Positions 26,668-34,764 of a DNA stretch of 64,000 nt are shown here, in pieces. The stretch is from Solibacillus sp. FSL H8-0538 (lineage in GTDB: Bacteria > Bacillota > Bacilli > Bacillales_A > Planococcaceae), in assembly GCF_038003525.1 (NCBI RefSeq), contig NZ_JBBOPI010000001.1, forward strand, positions 1,913,001-1,977,000. The letters are read 5' to 3'. Both the position numbers and the translations under genes were made by a program. Every line of letters begins with the position of its first letter. Positions within the stretch are counted from its first letter, which is position 1. The notes below the pieces were generated by a model. The model was not told where the DNA came from and searched no databases. It saw nothing but the letters and a program-made list of their open reading frames with translations.

Positions 26668-27570
26668 TTAATCTATGCCGATTACTTGTACGTCTTTAAT
26701 ATTTTCACCGATAAGTACAAGTTTAGCTGGCATTTTGATGAATTCAGGTAACCACTGCACCATGCCATACGCATATTGGAATAACATTGGATTTTTCACA
26801 CCTTCGATTGGCACAAAACCTTTCATGCGGTACACCGAATCTGGTAGTGTACGCACCCAATCCTCAAATTGCTCCTGCGTGAAGCTCCCTTCGAACTCGA
26901 CTAAACGCGAGCCGAGATTAAAGCTTGAACCAATTTTTGCTGAGACAATGTCTTCCTTGGCGATGCGTGCTGTAGATTGCATCCCTTTTAAGAGTTTCAG
27001 TGGTACGCGGCCGTTTGTAGTTTGTAGGATAAAGGCATTGGGATTAAAGCCTTGCAACTCAAAAACGACCTGTGCTTGCTCCGATTCTGTCAGTAAATCT
27101 GTTTTGTTTGCCAGTAATAAGTGCGCATGCCGAATTTGCTCCATAAATAATGAACGTACTTGCGGTGTTAACGTAGCGCGGTCTAACCAAAGTCTACTAT
27201 CAGCCACAGTGACAATCCCTTTAATATTTAATTGTTCTGCAAAAATTGGCGAATACACAGCATCTAATGCTTCTACGGGATGCGCCGCGCCAGTTGTTTC
27301 AATAATTAATACGTCAAAGTCGCTATCATGCAGTAGTGACTGAATTTGAGCTTCAGTTTTCTCCGAGCCTGTGCAGCAAATACAGCCTTCCAGCATTTCT
27401 TTCAGCGGCACGTCATGATCAACAGCCTGCGAATCAAATGGTAATTTACCAAGTTCATTCATTATAACTGCCGGTTTTAGTCCGGTCTCTTTTAGCTGAC
27501 GAATGACGTCGGTTAGCATCGACGTTTTGCCGCTCCCTAAAAATCCACTAAATAAATATACATCCTTCAT
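26668..27570 (-). CDS. CobW/P47K family G3E GTPase (metallochaperone-like)
   Basis: A 300-residue GTP-binding protein of the COG0523 family, thought to deliver or insert metals such as zinc. The P loop FSGFLGSGKTSM is near residue 10, the metal-binding GCICCT at about 64-69 matches CxCC, the Walker B region is VLIIETTGAAHP, and the base-recognition NKTD is near 160. The C-terminal half is the usual CobW_C-type region, with YRMKGFVPIEG. It has no His-rich tail. The ATG at 27570 is preferred over a GTG at 27579 because of ribosome-site spacing. It is monocistronic. The metal and target are unknown. Confidence 0.9.
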   Translation of the reverse strand: MKDVYLFSGFLGSGKTSMLTDVIRQLKETGLKPAVIMNELGKLPFDSQAVDHDVPLKEMLEGCICCTGSEKTEAQIQSLLHDSDFDVLIIETTGAAHPVEALDAVYSPIFAEQLNIKGIVTVADSRLWLDRATLTPQVRSLFMEQIRHAHLLLANKTDLLTESEQAQVVFELQGFNPNAFILQTTNGRVPLKLLKGMQSTARIAKEDIVSAKIGSSFNLGSRLVEFEGSFTQEQFEDWVRTLPDSVYRMKGFVPIEGVKNPMLFQYAYGMVQWLPEFIKMPAKLVLIGENIKDVQVIGID

Positions 27571-27588
27571 ACGAGTCACATCCTATAA

Positions 27589-27636
27589 TAAAGGGCTGAC
27601 TGCACCCGAAATAATTCGAATGAGCCAGCCCTTTCA
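27589..27636 (-). terminator. Terminator of the CtpA/B-like protease gene
   Basis: AAAGGGCTG (27590-27598) pairs with CAGCCCTTT (27626-27634) just beyond the stop. The loop is long and includes an inner ATTCGAAT-like palindrome. Confidence 0.7.
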
Positions 27637-27637
27637 A

Positions 27638-29149
27638 TTAATTTTCTGAAGCTTTAACTTCAGTTCCTAATAATAATTCTATTGCTTTTAGCACTTGTGG
27701 ATCTTCTTCGGCAATTTTCACACGTAGCGCATCCATTAATGCATAAGTAGTTTCACCAGACAAAATCCCTGTTGGCTCCAACTCATTATCTTCTTGGAAA
27801 TTTTTCACGGCTTCAGCTGTTGATTCGGTAAATTTAGTATCCACATCGCCTGGCTTATACCCTAATACTTCAAGCATACGTTCAGCAGAAGAAATAACCG
27901 CGTCATCTGAACCTATTGTTAATTCTGTAGCCGGGTCCACATATGCTAATGTAGCGTAATCAGGATAATCGACTTTAACATCAGGTTTAATGCCTTTTTC
28001 ATTAATCCAATTGCCATTTGGCGTTAACCATTTACCTGTTGTAAATTTAAGATTACTGCCGTCTGGCAAGTAGCTCACTGTTTGTACAGTACCTTTACCG
28101 AATGACGTTAGGCCAATAATTTTCACACCTGCAGATTCACTTAATGCAGCCGCTAAAATTTCTGAAGCTGAAGCACTACCTTCATCTATTAATACTGTTA
28201 CTGGCTGCTTGTATTTCTTACCACCTTCAGCATACATTACTTCTGGCTCACTAGTTCGATCTTGTACTTGAACAATCGCTTTGCCTTCTTCAACGAATAA
28301 ATTTGCAATTTCCAGTGCAGCATTTAAAAAGCCACCTGGATTTTGGCGTACATCTAAAATGATGCCTTTCATACCTTGTGCATCGTAATCCTCTAATACG
28401 CCTGCAAGCTCCTCGTACGTATCTTCACTGAATGAAGTAATTTGAATATGTGCGATTTTATCGTCGCCCATTTCGCCATACACCGTTTCAACCGGAATAT
28501 CATCACGAACGATGACGACTTGCATTGGTTCTTTTGCGTCCCCGCGTTGAATTGTTAACGTTACTTTCGTGCCCTTTTCACCGCGAATTAATAAGACCGC
28601 TTCAGAAGCACTCATTCCTTTAATGCTTTCACCGTCAACTTCTAAAATTATATCCTTAGGCAATAACCCGGCTTTTTCAGCTGGGGAATTTTTAATTGGC
28701 GATACGACCATAATATAGCCGTTACGTTCCTGAATTTCAGCGCCAATTCCTTGGAAGCTTGACGATAAGCTTGCATTAAATGAATCTGCCTCGTCTTTGT
28801 TCATATAATCCGAATAAGGATCACCTAACGCATCAAACATCCCGTTAATCGCGCCATAAATCACTTCTTCATCATCAATATCCATGTAATAATTCTTTTT
28901 CAATTCATCAAAAGCTTCATATAGCTTTGTAAATTCTGCTCGTTCTACAGGTACCTTTACTTCCACAACCTTTTTGTCACCGAAAGTTAAGGCGAAGATC
29001 GTTAACCCTGCAGTTACAAGAATTGTTAGAAACATTAACATAATGAAAGCGAACGGCTTAATGCGTAAAAATTTGCCGGCAGGTTTTACTGGTTGTTCTT
29101 GCTGCTCATTATGTTCTGTTTGTTCCCCGTCGTGTTTTTGATCATCCAT
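27638..29149 (-). CDS. S41 family carboxy-terminal processing protease (CtpA/CtpB-like)
   Basis: A membrane-anchored serine protease of 503 residues. It has a charged cytoplasmic N-terminus, one span near residues 32-55, a PDZ domain with GIGAEI and SPAEKAGLLPKDIILEVDGE, and the S41 catalytic domain. The nucleophile is in IDEGSASASEILAAAL and the general-base lysine in TSFGKGTVQT. A C-terminal peptidoglycan-binding domain reads VKNFQEDNELEPTGILSGET. CtpB of Bacillus triggers pro-sigma-K processing; whether this is the orthologue or the general CtpA type is undecided. The start at M7 of the longest frame is chosen on a weak GAGTGGTG site. Confidence 0.92.
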   Translation of the reverse strand: MDDQKHDGEQTEHNEQQEQPVKPAGKFLRIKPFAFIMLMFLTILVTAGLTIFALTFGDKKVVEVKVPVERAEFTKLYEAFDELKKNYYMDIDDEEVIYGAINGMFDALGDPYSDYMNKDEADSFNASLSSSFQGIGAEIQERNGYIMVVSPIKNSPAEKAGLLPKDIILEVDGESIKGMSASEAVLLIRGEKGTKVTLTIQRGDAKEPMQVVIVRDDIPVETVYGEMGDDKIAHIQITSFSEDTYEELAGVLEDYDAQGMKGIILDVRQNPGGFLNAALEIANLFVEEGKAIVQVQDRTSEPEVMYAEGGKKYKQPVTVLIDEGSASASEILAAALSESAGVKIIGLTSFGKGTVQTVSYLPDGSNLKFTTGKWLTPNGNWINEKGIKPDVKVDYPDYATLAYVDPATELTIGSDDAVISSAERMLEVLGYKPGDVDTKFTESTAEAVKNFQEDNELEPTGILSGETTYALMDALRVKIAEEDPQVLKAIELLLGTEVKASEN

Positions 29150-29390
29150 AAATTTCACCACTCTCATTTTTGCACTGACATTTTGTCACACTATACCCAT
29201 AATAGCAGTTTGCAAGCGGTTCGAAAAGGACAGACGCTATTTTTTTTGTTCGGTTGCGATTATAGAGAAATTCTAATGCAACACGAACAATTTTTTTACG
29301 TCTTTTCGCCCCATTTTTACACCTACAAACAGAAAATTTGTAAAAACACCTTTTTTGGAAAATAAAAAACTCCCTATTCTTGTTATTATC

Positions 29391-29534
29391 CTACTCTTGC
29401 TGTTTAATATGAACTTTCCCATCATTTGCATAACTAGTTAACAAATGATTATTTAGTCTTACGAAGAATTCTTTACTCGGATTAGAATCTTTTAGAGTAT
29501 TCCCTATAAATGTAGGTACTCTAATTATATTCAT
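29391..29534 (-). CDS. Possible 47-residue protein
   Basis: A short open frame (start MNIIRVPTFIG, end VHIKQQE) in an otherwise gene-free stretch. The composition is protein-like and soluble, with no membrane span. A purine-rich AAGAAGTG abuts the ATG, which is a weak and badly spaced ribosome site. No family is recognised. It could equally be a remnant. The rest of 29168-29650 shows no gene. Confidence 0.3.
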   Translation of the reverse strand: MNIIRVPTFIGNTLKDSNPSKEFFVRLNNHLLTSYANDGKVHIKQQE

Positions 29535-29653
29535 CACTTCTTAATTGAATTTTTTTCTTTATGTATCTAAATAATAAGGCAACCATATCTAATAAAATGA
29601 CTATAATATTTTATTAGCATCTCCCAATATGAGATATAGAGGTGATTATATAA

Positions 29654-29693
29654 TAAAAAGCACTATCCTGAAACAGGCAAGATAGTACTTTTT
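29654..29693 (-). terminator. Terminator of the DUF2087/GIY-YIG operon
   Basis: AAAAAGCACTATC and GATAGTACTTTTT pair with one mismatch around a 13-base loop just after the stop at 29713. Confidence 0.8.
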
Positions 29694-29712
29694 ACAAAAA
29701 TATTGCTTCTTT

Positions 29713-30051
29713 TTAATATTTATCATACAAATTTTCTTTATAACAGTTTACCCATTTCTCTTCCATTTCTGCAAGAGCTTCTTTTTCTGAAATTATTAAT
29801 TCCTCGATATTTAACGTTTCTAAGCATTCGAATGTAAAATTTTCTTCACCAAATAGTTTCCAGTCCTGTTGTAATGTTTTATGAATATGCGTGTTATTTG
29901 ATAACGAGAAGCGTACACCATTTAAAGTTTTGAAATTCCGTGTGCTCGCAATAAACACAAGACCATTTCGTTTATTTTCAATTTTGTAGACGCCTGCCTC
30001 TACTTTATTTGAATCCTTATATTGTAGTTTTAATTCCTTTTTACGTTCCAT
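29713..30051 (-). CDS. GIY-YIG nuclease-fold protein
   Basis: A 112-residue protein resembling the GIY-YIG family. Residues 18-40 read AGVYKIENKRNGLVFIASTRNF, where GVY stands for GIY and FIA for YIG. A Glu/Asn-containing helix (FGEENFTFECLE) follows. The two changed signature positions and the small size suggest that nuclease activity may be lost or altered. It follows the DUF2087 regulator by 13 bases with GGGGGG as ribosome site, so it is the second gene of a two-gene operon. Homologues in Bacilli occur in just this pairing as far as I recall; the function is unknown. Confidence 0.75.
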   Translation of the reverse strand: MERKKELKLQYKDSNKVEAGVYKIENKRNGLVFIASTRNFKTLNGVRFSLSNNTHIHKTLQQDWKLFGEENFTFECLETLNIEELIISEKEALAEMEEKWVNCYKENLYDKY

Positions 30052-30064
30052 TCGTTAATCCCCC

Positions 30065-30814
30065 CTATTTTTTTACCCAATACGCGCTACCATCTCGTTT
30101 TCGATCGAGAAAACCGTAGCTAATGAGATAACGGCGCACTAATGTAATGTCATCCCATAATGTTTTTACAATTTCATTCACTTCTTTTTCTGTATACATT
30201 CGACTTTCGTCAAAGCGTTTCGCTAATACAGTAAGCACAACTATACGCTGCTTTTCTTTAGGAGGAAAACGCGTTAAATGACCATTTACATCTGGTAAAA
30301 ACTTATCAAGTATCGCTTGTTTCTCTGACTCTGTTATCGCGTAACGATCATCAACCATCGTCGCGTTAACATGTGGCTCAATAAACTTCGGGGCATGTTC
30401 GTCTTTTTCTTTCAATAAACTCATGAGCGTTAAGAGCGTTTTAGCCTGACGTTCCTTTTCCTTAAATGCAAAACGATGTTGGCGAATTGTCGAAGCACTA
30501 CCGATTTCTAGTTCTTGCTGAATCTCTTTATCGGATTTTCCTTCATAAAATAATCGTAGTAACATTGTTTGATGCTCCGTTATACCTGTAATTTTCTTGT
30601 CAAGCTGAAGGAAATACATGAATACTGATTCATGCTGTAGCTCAATATGCAATTTCATAAAACGCTCAGCCTCATATAATTTCTCCTCATGTGAATATAC
30701 CAACCCCTTCTCCACATGTTTACTACAAATCAAACACTCAAAAGATTGCGTAAGCTCTTTATATCCTTGTTTCATTTCAGAAAGCGATGCATCCCAAATT
30801 TGATTTTCACTCAT
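30065..30814 (-). CDS. DUF2087 transcriptional regulator with LuxR-like helix-turn-helix
   Basis: A 249-residue DNA-binding protein. The N-terminal part has a possible zinc site (CLICS, then KLHIELQH). A LuxR/sigma-like helix-turn-helix follows at about 95-125 (GKSDKEIQQELEIGSASTIRQHRF). The C-terminal DUF2087 domain (about 165-249) has LTRFPPKEKQRIVVLTVLAKRF and ends VRRYLISYGFLDRKRDGSAYWVKK. Such proteins are annotated as regulators on the strength of the helix-turn-helix alone. The start at 30814 follows AGAGGAGG by 7 bases; the longer reading would include that site. Confidence 0.82.
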   Translation of the reverse strand: MSENQIWDASLSEMKQGYKELTQSFECLICSKHVEKGLVYSHEEKLYEAERFMKLHIELQHESVFMYFLQLDKKITGITEHQTMLLRLFYEGKSDKEIQQELEIGSASTIRQHRFAFKEKERQAKTLLTLMSLLKEKDEHAPKFIEPHVNATMVDDRYAITESEKQAILDKFLPDVNGHLTRFPPKEKQRIVVLTVLAKRFDESRMYTEKEVNEIVKTLWDDITLVRRYLISYGFLDRKRDGSAYWVKK

Positions 30815-31150
30815 CGTGTAACCTCCTCTAAACAAAAATCCATTTTGTTTACTTTATTTACCAATAATTTGTTACAAAACATAGTCATCGTCAACTAACA
30901 AAGTTACATTACGTTTGTTTTATCAATAAATGAAATCATTATTGTTTATAAAAATAGCGTAAAACTACTTAACGAGTTTAACAATCCGCAGTTCACCATT
31001 TATGTATTTACTGAATAAACGACATAGTCAGTCGTTCATATAAATTTTAAAGCATGATACTATTGGTATGTCATATCAATATAAAAGCAAATGTAATTTA
31101 CCCCGTAATATGGCAATATTTCAAGTGCTTGAAGATTAACTACAACTATT
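30815..31150. other. Gene-free intergenic stretch
   Basis: About 336 AT-rich bases upstream of the DUF2087 operon. No open frame with a ribosome site, no repeat and no known RNA motif were seen; it presumably contains the operon promoter. Confidence 0.4.
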
Positions 31151-31189
31151 AAAGGCGAAACAAAGTGAAATATCACTTGTGTTTCGCCT
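31151..31189 (-). terminator. Terminator of the membrane protein gene at 31.2 kb
   Basis: GGCGAAACA with AAGTGA and its complement TCACTTGTGTTTCGCC form a near-perfect stem, followed by TTTAATAG on the minus strand. Confidence 0.75.
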
Positions 31190-31199
31190 CTTCATTTTC

Positions 31200-32231
31200 T
31201 TAATGATATATTTTCAAGTTAAGTTGCTGCAAAAAGCGCGCTGGTTGGTCAACACGTATGGCAACCGTGGTATATTTTTTCTGAACACCTAAATAATACG
31301 TTGCTGTAATTGGTTCTTTCATGCGCAAAATAACCTGTGGTTGCAATATTTCAAAATCGCGAACAATAAATTGAAGCGTATCTTTCTTAAGCTTTTGCTC
31401 CAATATAGTTGGATCTGTTACGACTTCTTCTATTAAATGGTATGGAATTTTTGTGTGCTTCATTAAGCCAGCTGAAATATACAATTGGTTATCTTCAAAT
31501 ACAATTGGTGTTAAACGCATTGCCTGCAAATCACCTAAAAAGAAGAAGATCGAGTATACATTTAAGAGCAGTAAAACAAAGGACACAATTGGGGCTACCC
31601 CATGTAACCACCAATGAATGCCGAGCGTTTCCAGAATGATGGCATGAATAATCATCAATTGCATCGCTACATAGCTCGTGTTTTTATACAGTGTAATGCC
31701 TGGTTGTTCTTTTTGACGCCATGTTCCAAATGCATAGTAAAACATGAGTAACTCTGAACTTATGATTTGTACAATGCGGTGCGAGCGGATAAAGCGATTT
31801 ATTGCTTCCGGAAAGGTGAAAACAAGCGGTAGAGAACTGCTTTTCACGAATCGTACTATTTTCGGCATGTAAATAAATAGTGAAAGAACTAAACTAATTT
31901 CTAGTAACAAAATTGCCCCTTCGATCGCAAACCCGAGCCAAGTGAACATGACAAACGGCTCTAAAAAATCCATTGGAATTATAAATCGTGCTGCTATACA
32001 GCCAGATGCTGCATAGAGTATAAACTTTTTCACTGAAACACGGTCATGCGCTAGCATTAATGCAAGCGGCACAATGATTGCAAAATCAAGTAACGAACCA
32101 ATGACAACGCCGCGCTCTTCTACCGTTAACATACTGAGCCCAAACGATGTGCGATATAGTAAAACATTTGATAAAATTACAAGCAGTCCGAATAATATCC
32201 ATAGATTTTTCTTCCGTGCAATGATAGTCAT
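31200..32231 (-). CDS. Multi-span membrane protein with a C-terminal soluble domain
   Basis: 343 residues. Residues 1-245 contain about seven hydrophobic spans. The last ~95 residues are soluble and beta-rich (PIVFEDNQLYISAGLMKHTKIPYHLIEEVV), resembling the bacterial PH-like domains found in membrane proteins. No catalytic motif is seen. Similar Bacillales proteins are sometimes labelled beta-carotene monooxygenase in databases, for which I see no support. The ribosome site is AAAGGA, 10 bases from the ATG. It is monocistronic with its own terminator. The function is unknown. Confidence 0.75.
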   Translation of the reverse strand: MTIIARKKNLWILFGLLVILSNVLLYRTSFGLSMLTVEERGVVIGSLLDFAIIVPLALMLAHDRVSVKKFILYAASGCIAARFIIPMDFLEPFVMFTWLGFAIEGAILLLEISLVLSLFIYMPKIVRFVKSSSLPLVFTFPEAINRFIRSHRIVQIISSELLMFYYAFGTWRQKEQPGITLYKNTSYVAMQLMIIHAIILETLGIHWWLHGVAPIVSFVLLLLNVYSIFFFLGDLQAMRLTPIVFEDNQLYISAGLMKHTKIPYHLIEEVVTDPTILEQKLKKDTLQFIVRDFEILQPQVILRMKEPITATYYLGVQKKYTTVAIRVDQPARFLQQLNLKIYH

Positions 32232-32374
32232 ACCTTCTGCGTCCTTTCTTGTTTTCTCTGGTATCCTATGTAAAGTTCCTTAATTCCATTACATTTATTC
32301 ATATGTTTAGTCCGATTAAAAGTTTCAAATCCCATAAGTAGAGCGCGAACATTTTAACATCCGCGCCTTGTCCT

Positions 32375-32752
32375 TTATCCCTTTTCTACAATAGCAAAAT
32401 AATTATTTTCTGGATCTGCAAAGTTAAATACGCGTCCCATCGGCATGTTAACTAGCTCGCCAACCGTAATGCCCTTTGCTTTAAATTGTTCATAAAGCGC
32501 ATCTATAGCATCGGCGTAAAGCAATATCGACGGCGTTGCTAAATTAAGTTCCGGTTGCATTTTCGCTATGAGCTGCTTATCATGGAGCACAAATGACGTC
32601 TCAGCATCCATTGTCGGCGCGATTTCGTACCAGCGTATTTGCCCATCATCATACGACTCTTTGCTGACAAATCCAATTTGATCTACCCAAAAATTTAATA
32701 CTTGTTGCTGATCGTTTACATATAACATCACTTGCCCAATTTGTTGGATCAT
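32375..32752 (-). CDS. VOC (glyoxalase/bleomycin resistance-like) family protein
   Basis: A 125-residue single-domain protein with the paired beta-alpha-beta-beta-beta units of the vicinal oxygen chelate fold. It begins IGQVMLYVNDQQQVLNFWVDQIGF and ends RVFNFADPENNYFAIVEK, the usual metal-ligand Glu region. Such proteins act as metal-dependent lyases, dioxygenases or antibiotic-binding proteins; nothing here decides which. The ribosome site AAGGAG lies 10 bases upstream. It is monocistronic. Confidence 0.88.
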   Translation of the reverse strand: MIQQIGQVMLYVNDQQQVLNFWVDQIGFVSKESYDDGQIRWYEIAPTMDAETSFVLHDKQLIAKMQPELNLATPSILLYADAIDALYEQFKAKGITVGELVNMPMGRVFNFADPENNYFAIVEKG

Positions 32753-32988
32753 TTTTCATTCGCTCCTTATTGAACGTACGCCTCATGACTAAACTATTCT
32801 TCGATGCAGGATTTATTCTTTATGCTGCTATAGCATATACTTCAAAATGTGCCTTGTAACATCCTCGTTACTACGCCATCTTGCTGTAAGTGTTTAACTG
32901 CATCCTGACATATTCTTTCTCATTTAATCTAACTTAGTCATTAATAATTTCACTAGCACGCATCCGTTAGATCAAGGCGATTATACGA

Positions 32989-33846
32989 TTAAAATGCTGT
33001 TTCTGTTGCTGTATCTAGTACTTCTTGTGGGATCGTAATCGTGTCAACATTATCAAACTCGCTATATGTAACCGTTGATTTTGTGTCGACTTTTGACTGT
33101 TGTCCCATAACATCCATATTCATAATGAAATCCATGTCCATTTTTACTGTATCAAATGTTTTCTTATCAATTGTGATGACATACTTGGCATCTTCAAACG
33201 TTATGCCCTCTAGTAGTGACTGCTCGTCTTCTCCTAATTGATTGAGCGATCCCATTACTTGACCTAACATTACTTCATTAAATTTTTCGCCATCTGCAAC
33301 TAATGTTAAAATATATGCATCATCCGTTTGCTCAAATGTAAAATCATTAATAAACCCTTTTAGCTGCTTTAATTGCTCTGAAGCATCCGCTTGCGCTCCC
33401 ATTTGGGCTAACATATCTTCCGTTAAATTTTCAGGTAGTTTCGACCAGCCGCCTGTCATAAAGTCATTCATATAAAACCCGTCTGCCTCTGTCATGTACA
33501 TTTGTAGCGGCATATCCATTGCTTCACTTTCGCCTGCCATCTCCATCGTCACCGTGCCATCAACGAAAAAAGCGACCGGTTTCACAGTCATTTCCATATC
33601 CATATTCGTTGAGGATGTCATATTCATTTCTTCCCCTTCTAATGTCATCGCTGTAACTTGATCCATTACAATATTCGCCTTTGCACTTTGCATACTTTCT
33701 TGGCGTTCAATTGCCTTGTCATATACTTGTTCTAATGTTAAATCTGACTTTTCTGTTGTGCCCGTAGTGAGATCAGCACTAGAACCACATGCTGCCAGTG
33801 ACAACACAGCCACTCCAACCGTTACACCCATAAATAATTTTTTCAC
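32989..33846 (-). CDS. DUF6612-like lipoprotein
   Basis: A 285-residue exported lipoprotein whose signal peptide ends in the lipobox SLAAC. The mature part is Met-, Glu- and Asp-rich, with the LolA/LppX-like half-barrel pattern of DUF6612 (SAKANIVMDQVTAM, PLQMYMTEADGFYMND, VITIDKKTFDTVKMDMDFIMNM). The GTG at 33846 is chosen. It follows AAGGGA by 9 bases and gives a standard lipoprotein N-terminus, whereas the upstream ATG at 33855 overlaps the ribosome site. It is monocistronic. A role in envelope lipid or peptide handling is only a guess from the fold. Confidence 0.8.
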   Translation of the reverse strand: MKKLFMGVTVGVAVLSLAACGSSADLTTGTTEKSDLTLEQVYDKAIERQESMQSAKANIVMDQVTAMTLEGEEMNMTSSTNMDMEMTVKPVAFFVDGTVTMEMAGESEAMDMPLQMYMTEADGFYMNDFMTGGWSKLPENLTEDMLAQMGAQADASEQLKQLKGFINDFTFEQTDDAYILTLVADGEKFNEVMLGQVMGSLNQLGEDEQSLLEGITFEDAKYVITIDKKTFDTVKMDMDFIMNMDVMGQQSKVDTKSTVTYSEFDNVDTITIPQEVLDTATETAF

Positions 33847-34318
33847 ACTATCCATTCCCTTCAAAAATAAAATTGTTACAATACTATATACGGACTAAAA
33901 TGGGTAAAGTTTCAAAAAAATCATTTTTATGGTTACACACCATAAATCGGGTTTTACTTACGTTCTGACTGGCCTCATTTTTCTAGTTGAGTCGTATAGC
34001 TAGATAGATCATTTGAAGAAAAGCGGTCTTTTTTCCTCTTCTATTTTTAATCTTTTACTATTAGCCATAGTAAAATTATTACAAGGTCATTTTAGACAAT
34101 GCTAATATAATCAATAAAAATTAAACGAGAGGATCATTATTTCAAATAACGAAGGAGTGCTTGACAATTTCTATACGTTCAGTCAATTCATGAGTTCTCG
34201 TAAAATATTTTCTCTACCAAAGCTTAACATTATCCTAAGACTTTAAATTCAAAAACATCGTGGCCTTATAAATTTTATTATGTTACTAGTTCCCCCATTC
34301 AGTCCCCGAATACAATTA
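33847..34318. other. Gene-free stretch upstream of the insertion sequence
   Basis: No credible gene is seen. Two very short minus-strand open stretches near 34140-34240 (one containing TERIEIVKHSF) faintly resemble a transposase helix-turn-helix, but are too short to call. Confidence 0.3.
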
Positions 34319-34353
34319 AAAGCGAAGGAAATATCCCTTCGCTTAGTTTTTGT
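34319..34353. terminator. Hairpin terminator left of the repeat
   Basis: AAGCGAAGG and CCTTCGCTT pair around a short loop, followed by AGTTTTTG on the plus strand. No gene is directly upstream, so it may terminate a lost or untranslated transcript. Confidence 0.6.
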
Positions 34354-34356
34354 TAA

Positions 34357-34464
34357 GGAAATTATAAAATTTCGCCATGTGGATAACATTCAAAAAAAGT
34401 AAATGCTACGTCTAGGCTAAAGCGCCAGCCCCTCGAGGTCGCTTCGATCCCTCGGGCGAAAGGA
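34357..34464. repeat. Dispersed palindromic repeat, left half (R2 left)
   Basis: Matches the R1 copy at 19050-19140 (shared GTGGATA, GTAAATG, ACGTCTAG, AAAGCGCC). AAAGCGCC and AGCCCC (34419-34432) are complementary to GGGGCT and GGCGCTTT (36386-36404), on the far side of the insertion sequence. Confidence 0.75.
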
Positions 34465-34495
34465 GGGCACTGAAAAAGTCCTTCAGCTATAAGTA

Positions 34496-34538
34496 AGAGC
34501 GTCCAAGAACGGAAATTCGTTACTGGACGCTTTTTTTC
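34496..34538 (+). terminator. Inward-facing terminator at the left end of the insertion sequence
   Basis: AGCGTCCA (34498-34505) and TGGACGCT (34524-34531) are followed by TTTTTT. It would stop transcription entering from outside and so limit transposase expression. Confidence 0.8.
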
Positions 34539-34547
34539 TTCGATGCC

Positions 34548-34672
34548 GTTGATTTCCATTCCGGCGGACGCTTTTCGCGGGCACGGCTCCAGCCTTCTCC
34601 CTCGCTTCGCTCAGTCCGGGTGCTTCCGCTCGTGCTGTTCCCGCAGAAGTCGCCGCCTCCATTCCAATCAAC
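34548..34672. repeat. 125-bp palindromic dispersed repeat of the Bacillaceae type
   Basis: The ends GTTGATT and AATCAAC are complementary, as are GGCGGACGCTTTTCGCGGG and CCCGCAGAAGTCGCCGCC in large part. The middle contains GCTTCGCTCAG and CCGCTCGTGCTG. I recall this GC-rich sequence as a repeat scattered through Bacillus-related genomes. Its local GC content is far above its surroundings. It lies between the end of the element and the transposase start. Confidence 0.7.
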
Positions 34673-34764
34673 TGGAACTACTTTCATCACAAGAAGGGCT
34701 CTTCCCTCGTATAATCGCACACATTTCTTGTATAATTAAAGTACTAATAAAAGGTGGTGCGACC

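Noticed and set aside
26675-27343. A 222-codon plus-strand frame opposite the CobW gene
   Set aside because: The opposite strand has complete CobW motifs; this frame has no family features or ribosome site.
34543-34764. N-terminal extension of the transposase by 74 codons
   Set aside because: It translates the palindromic repeat; AAAGGTGG and the family N-terminus place the start at 34765.
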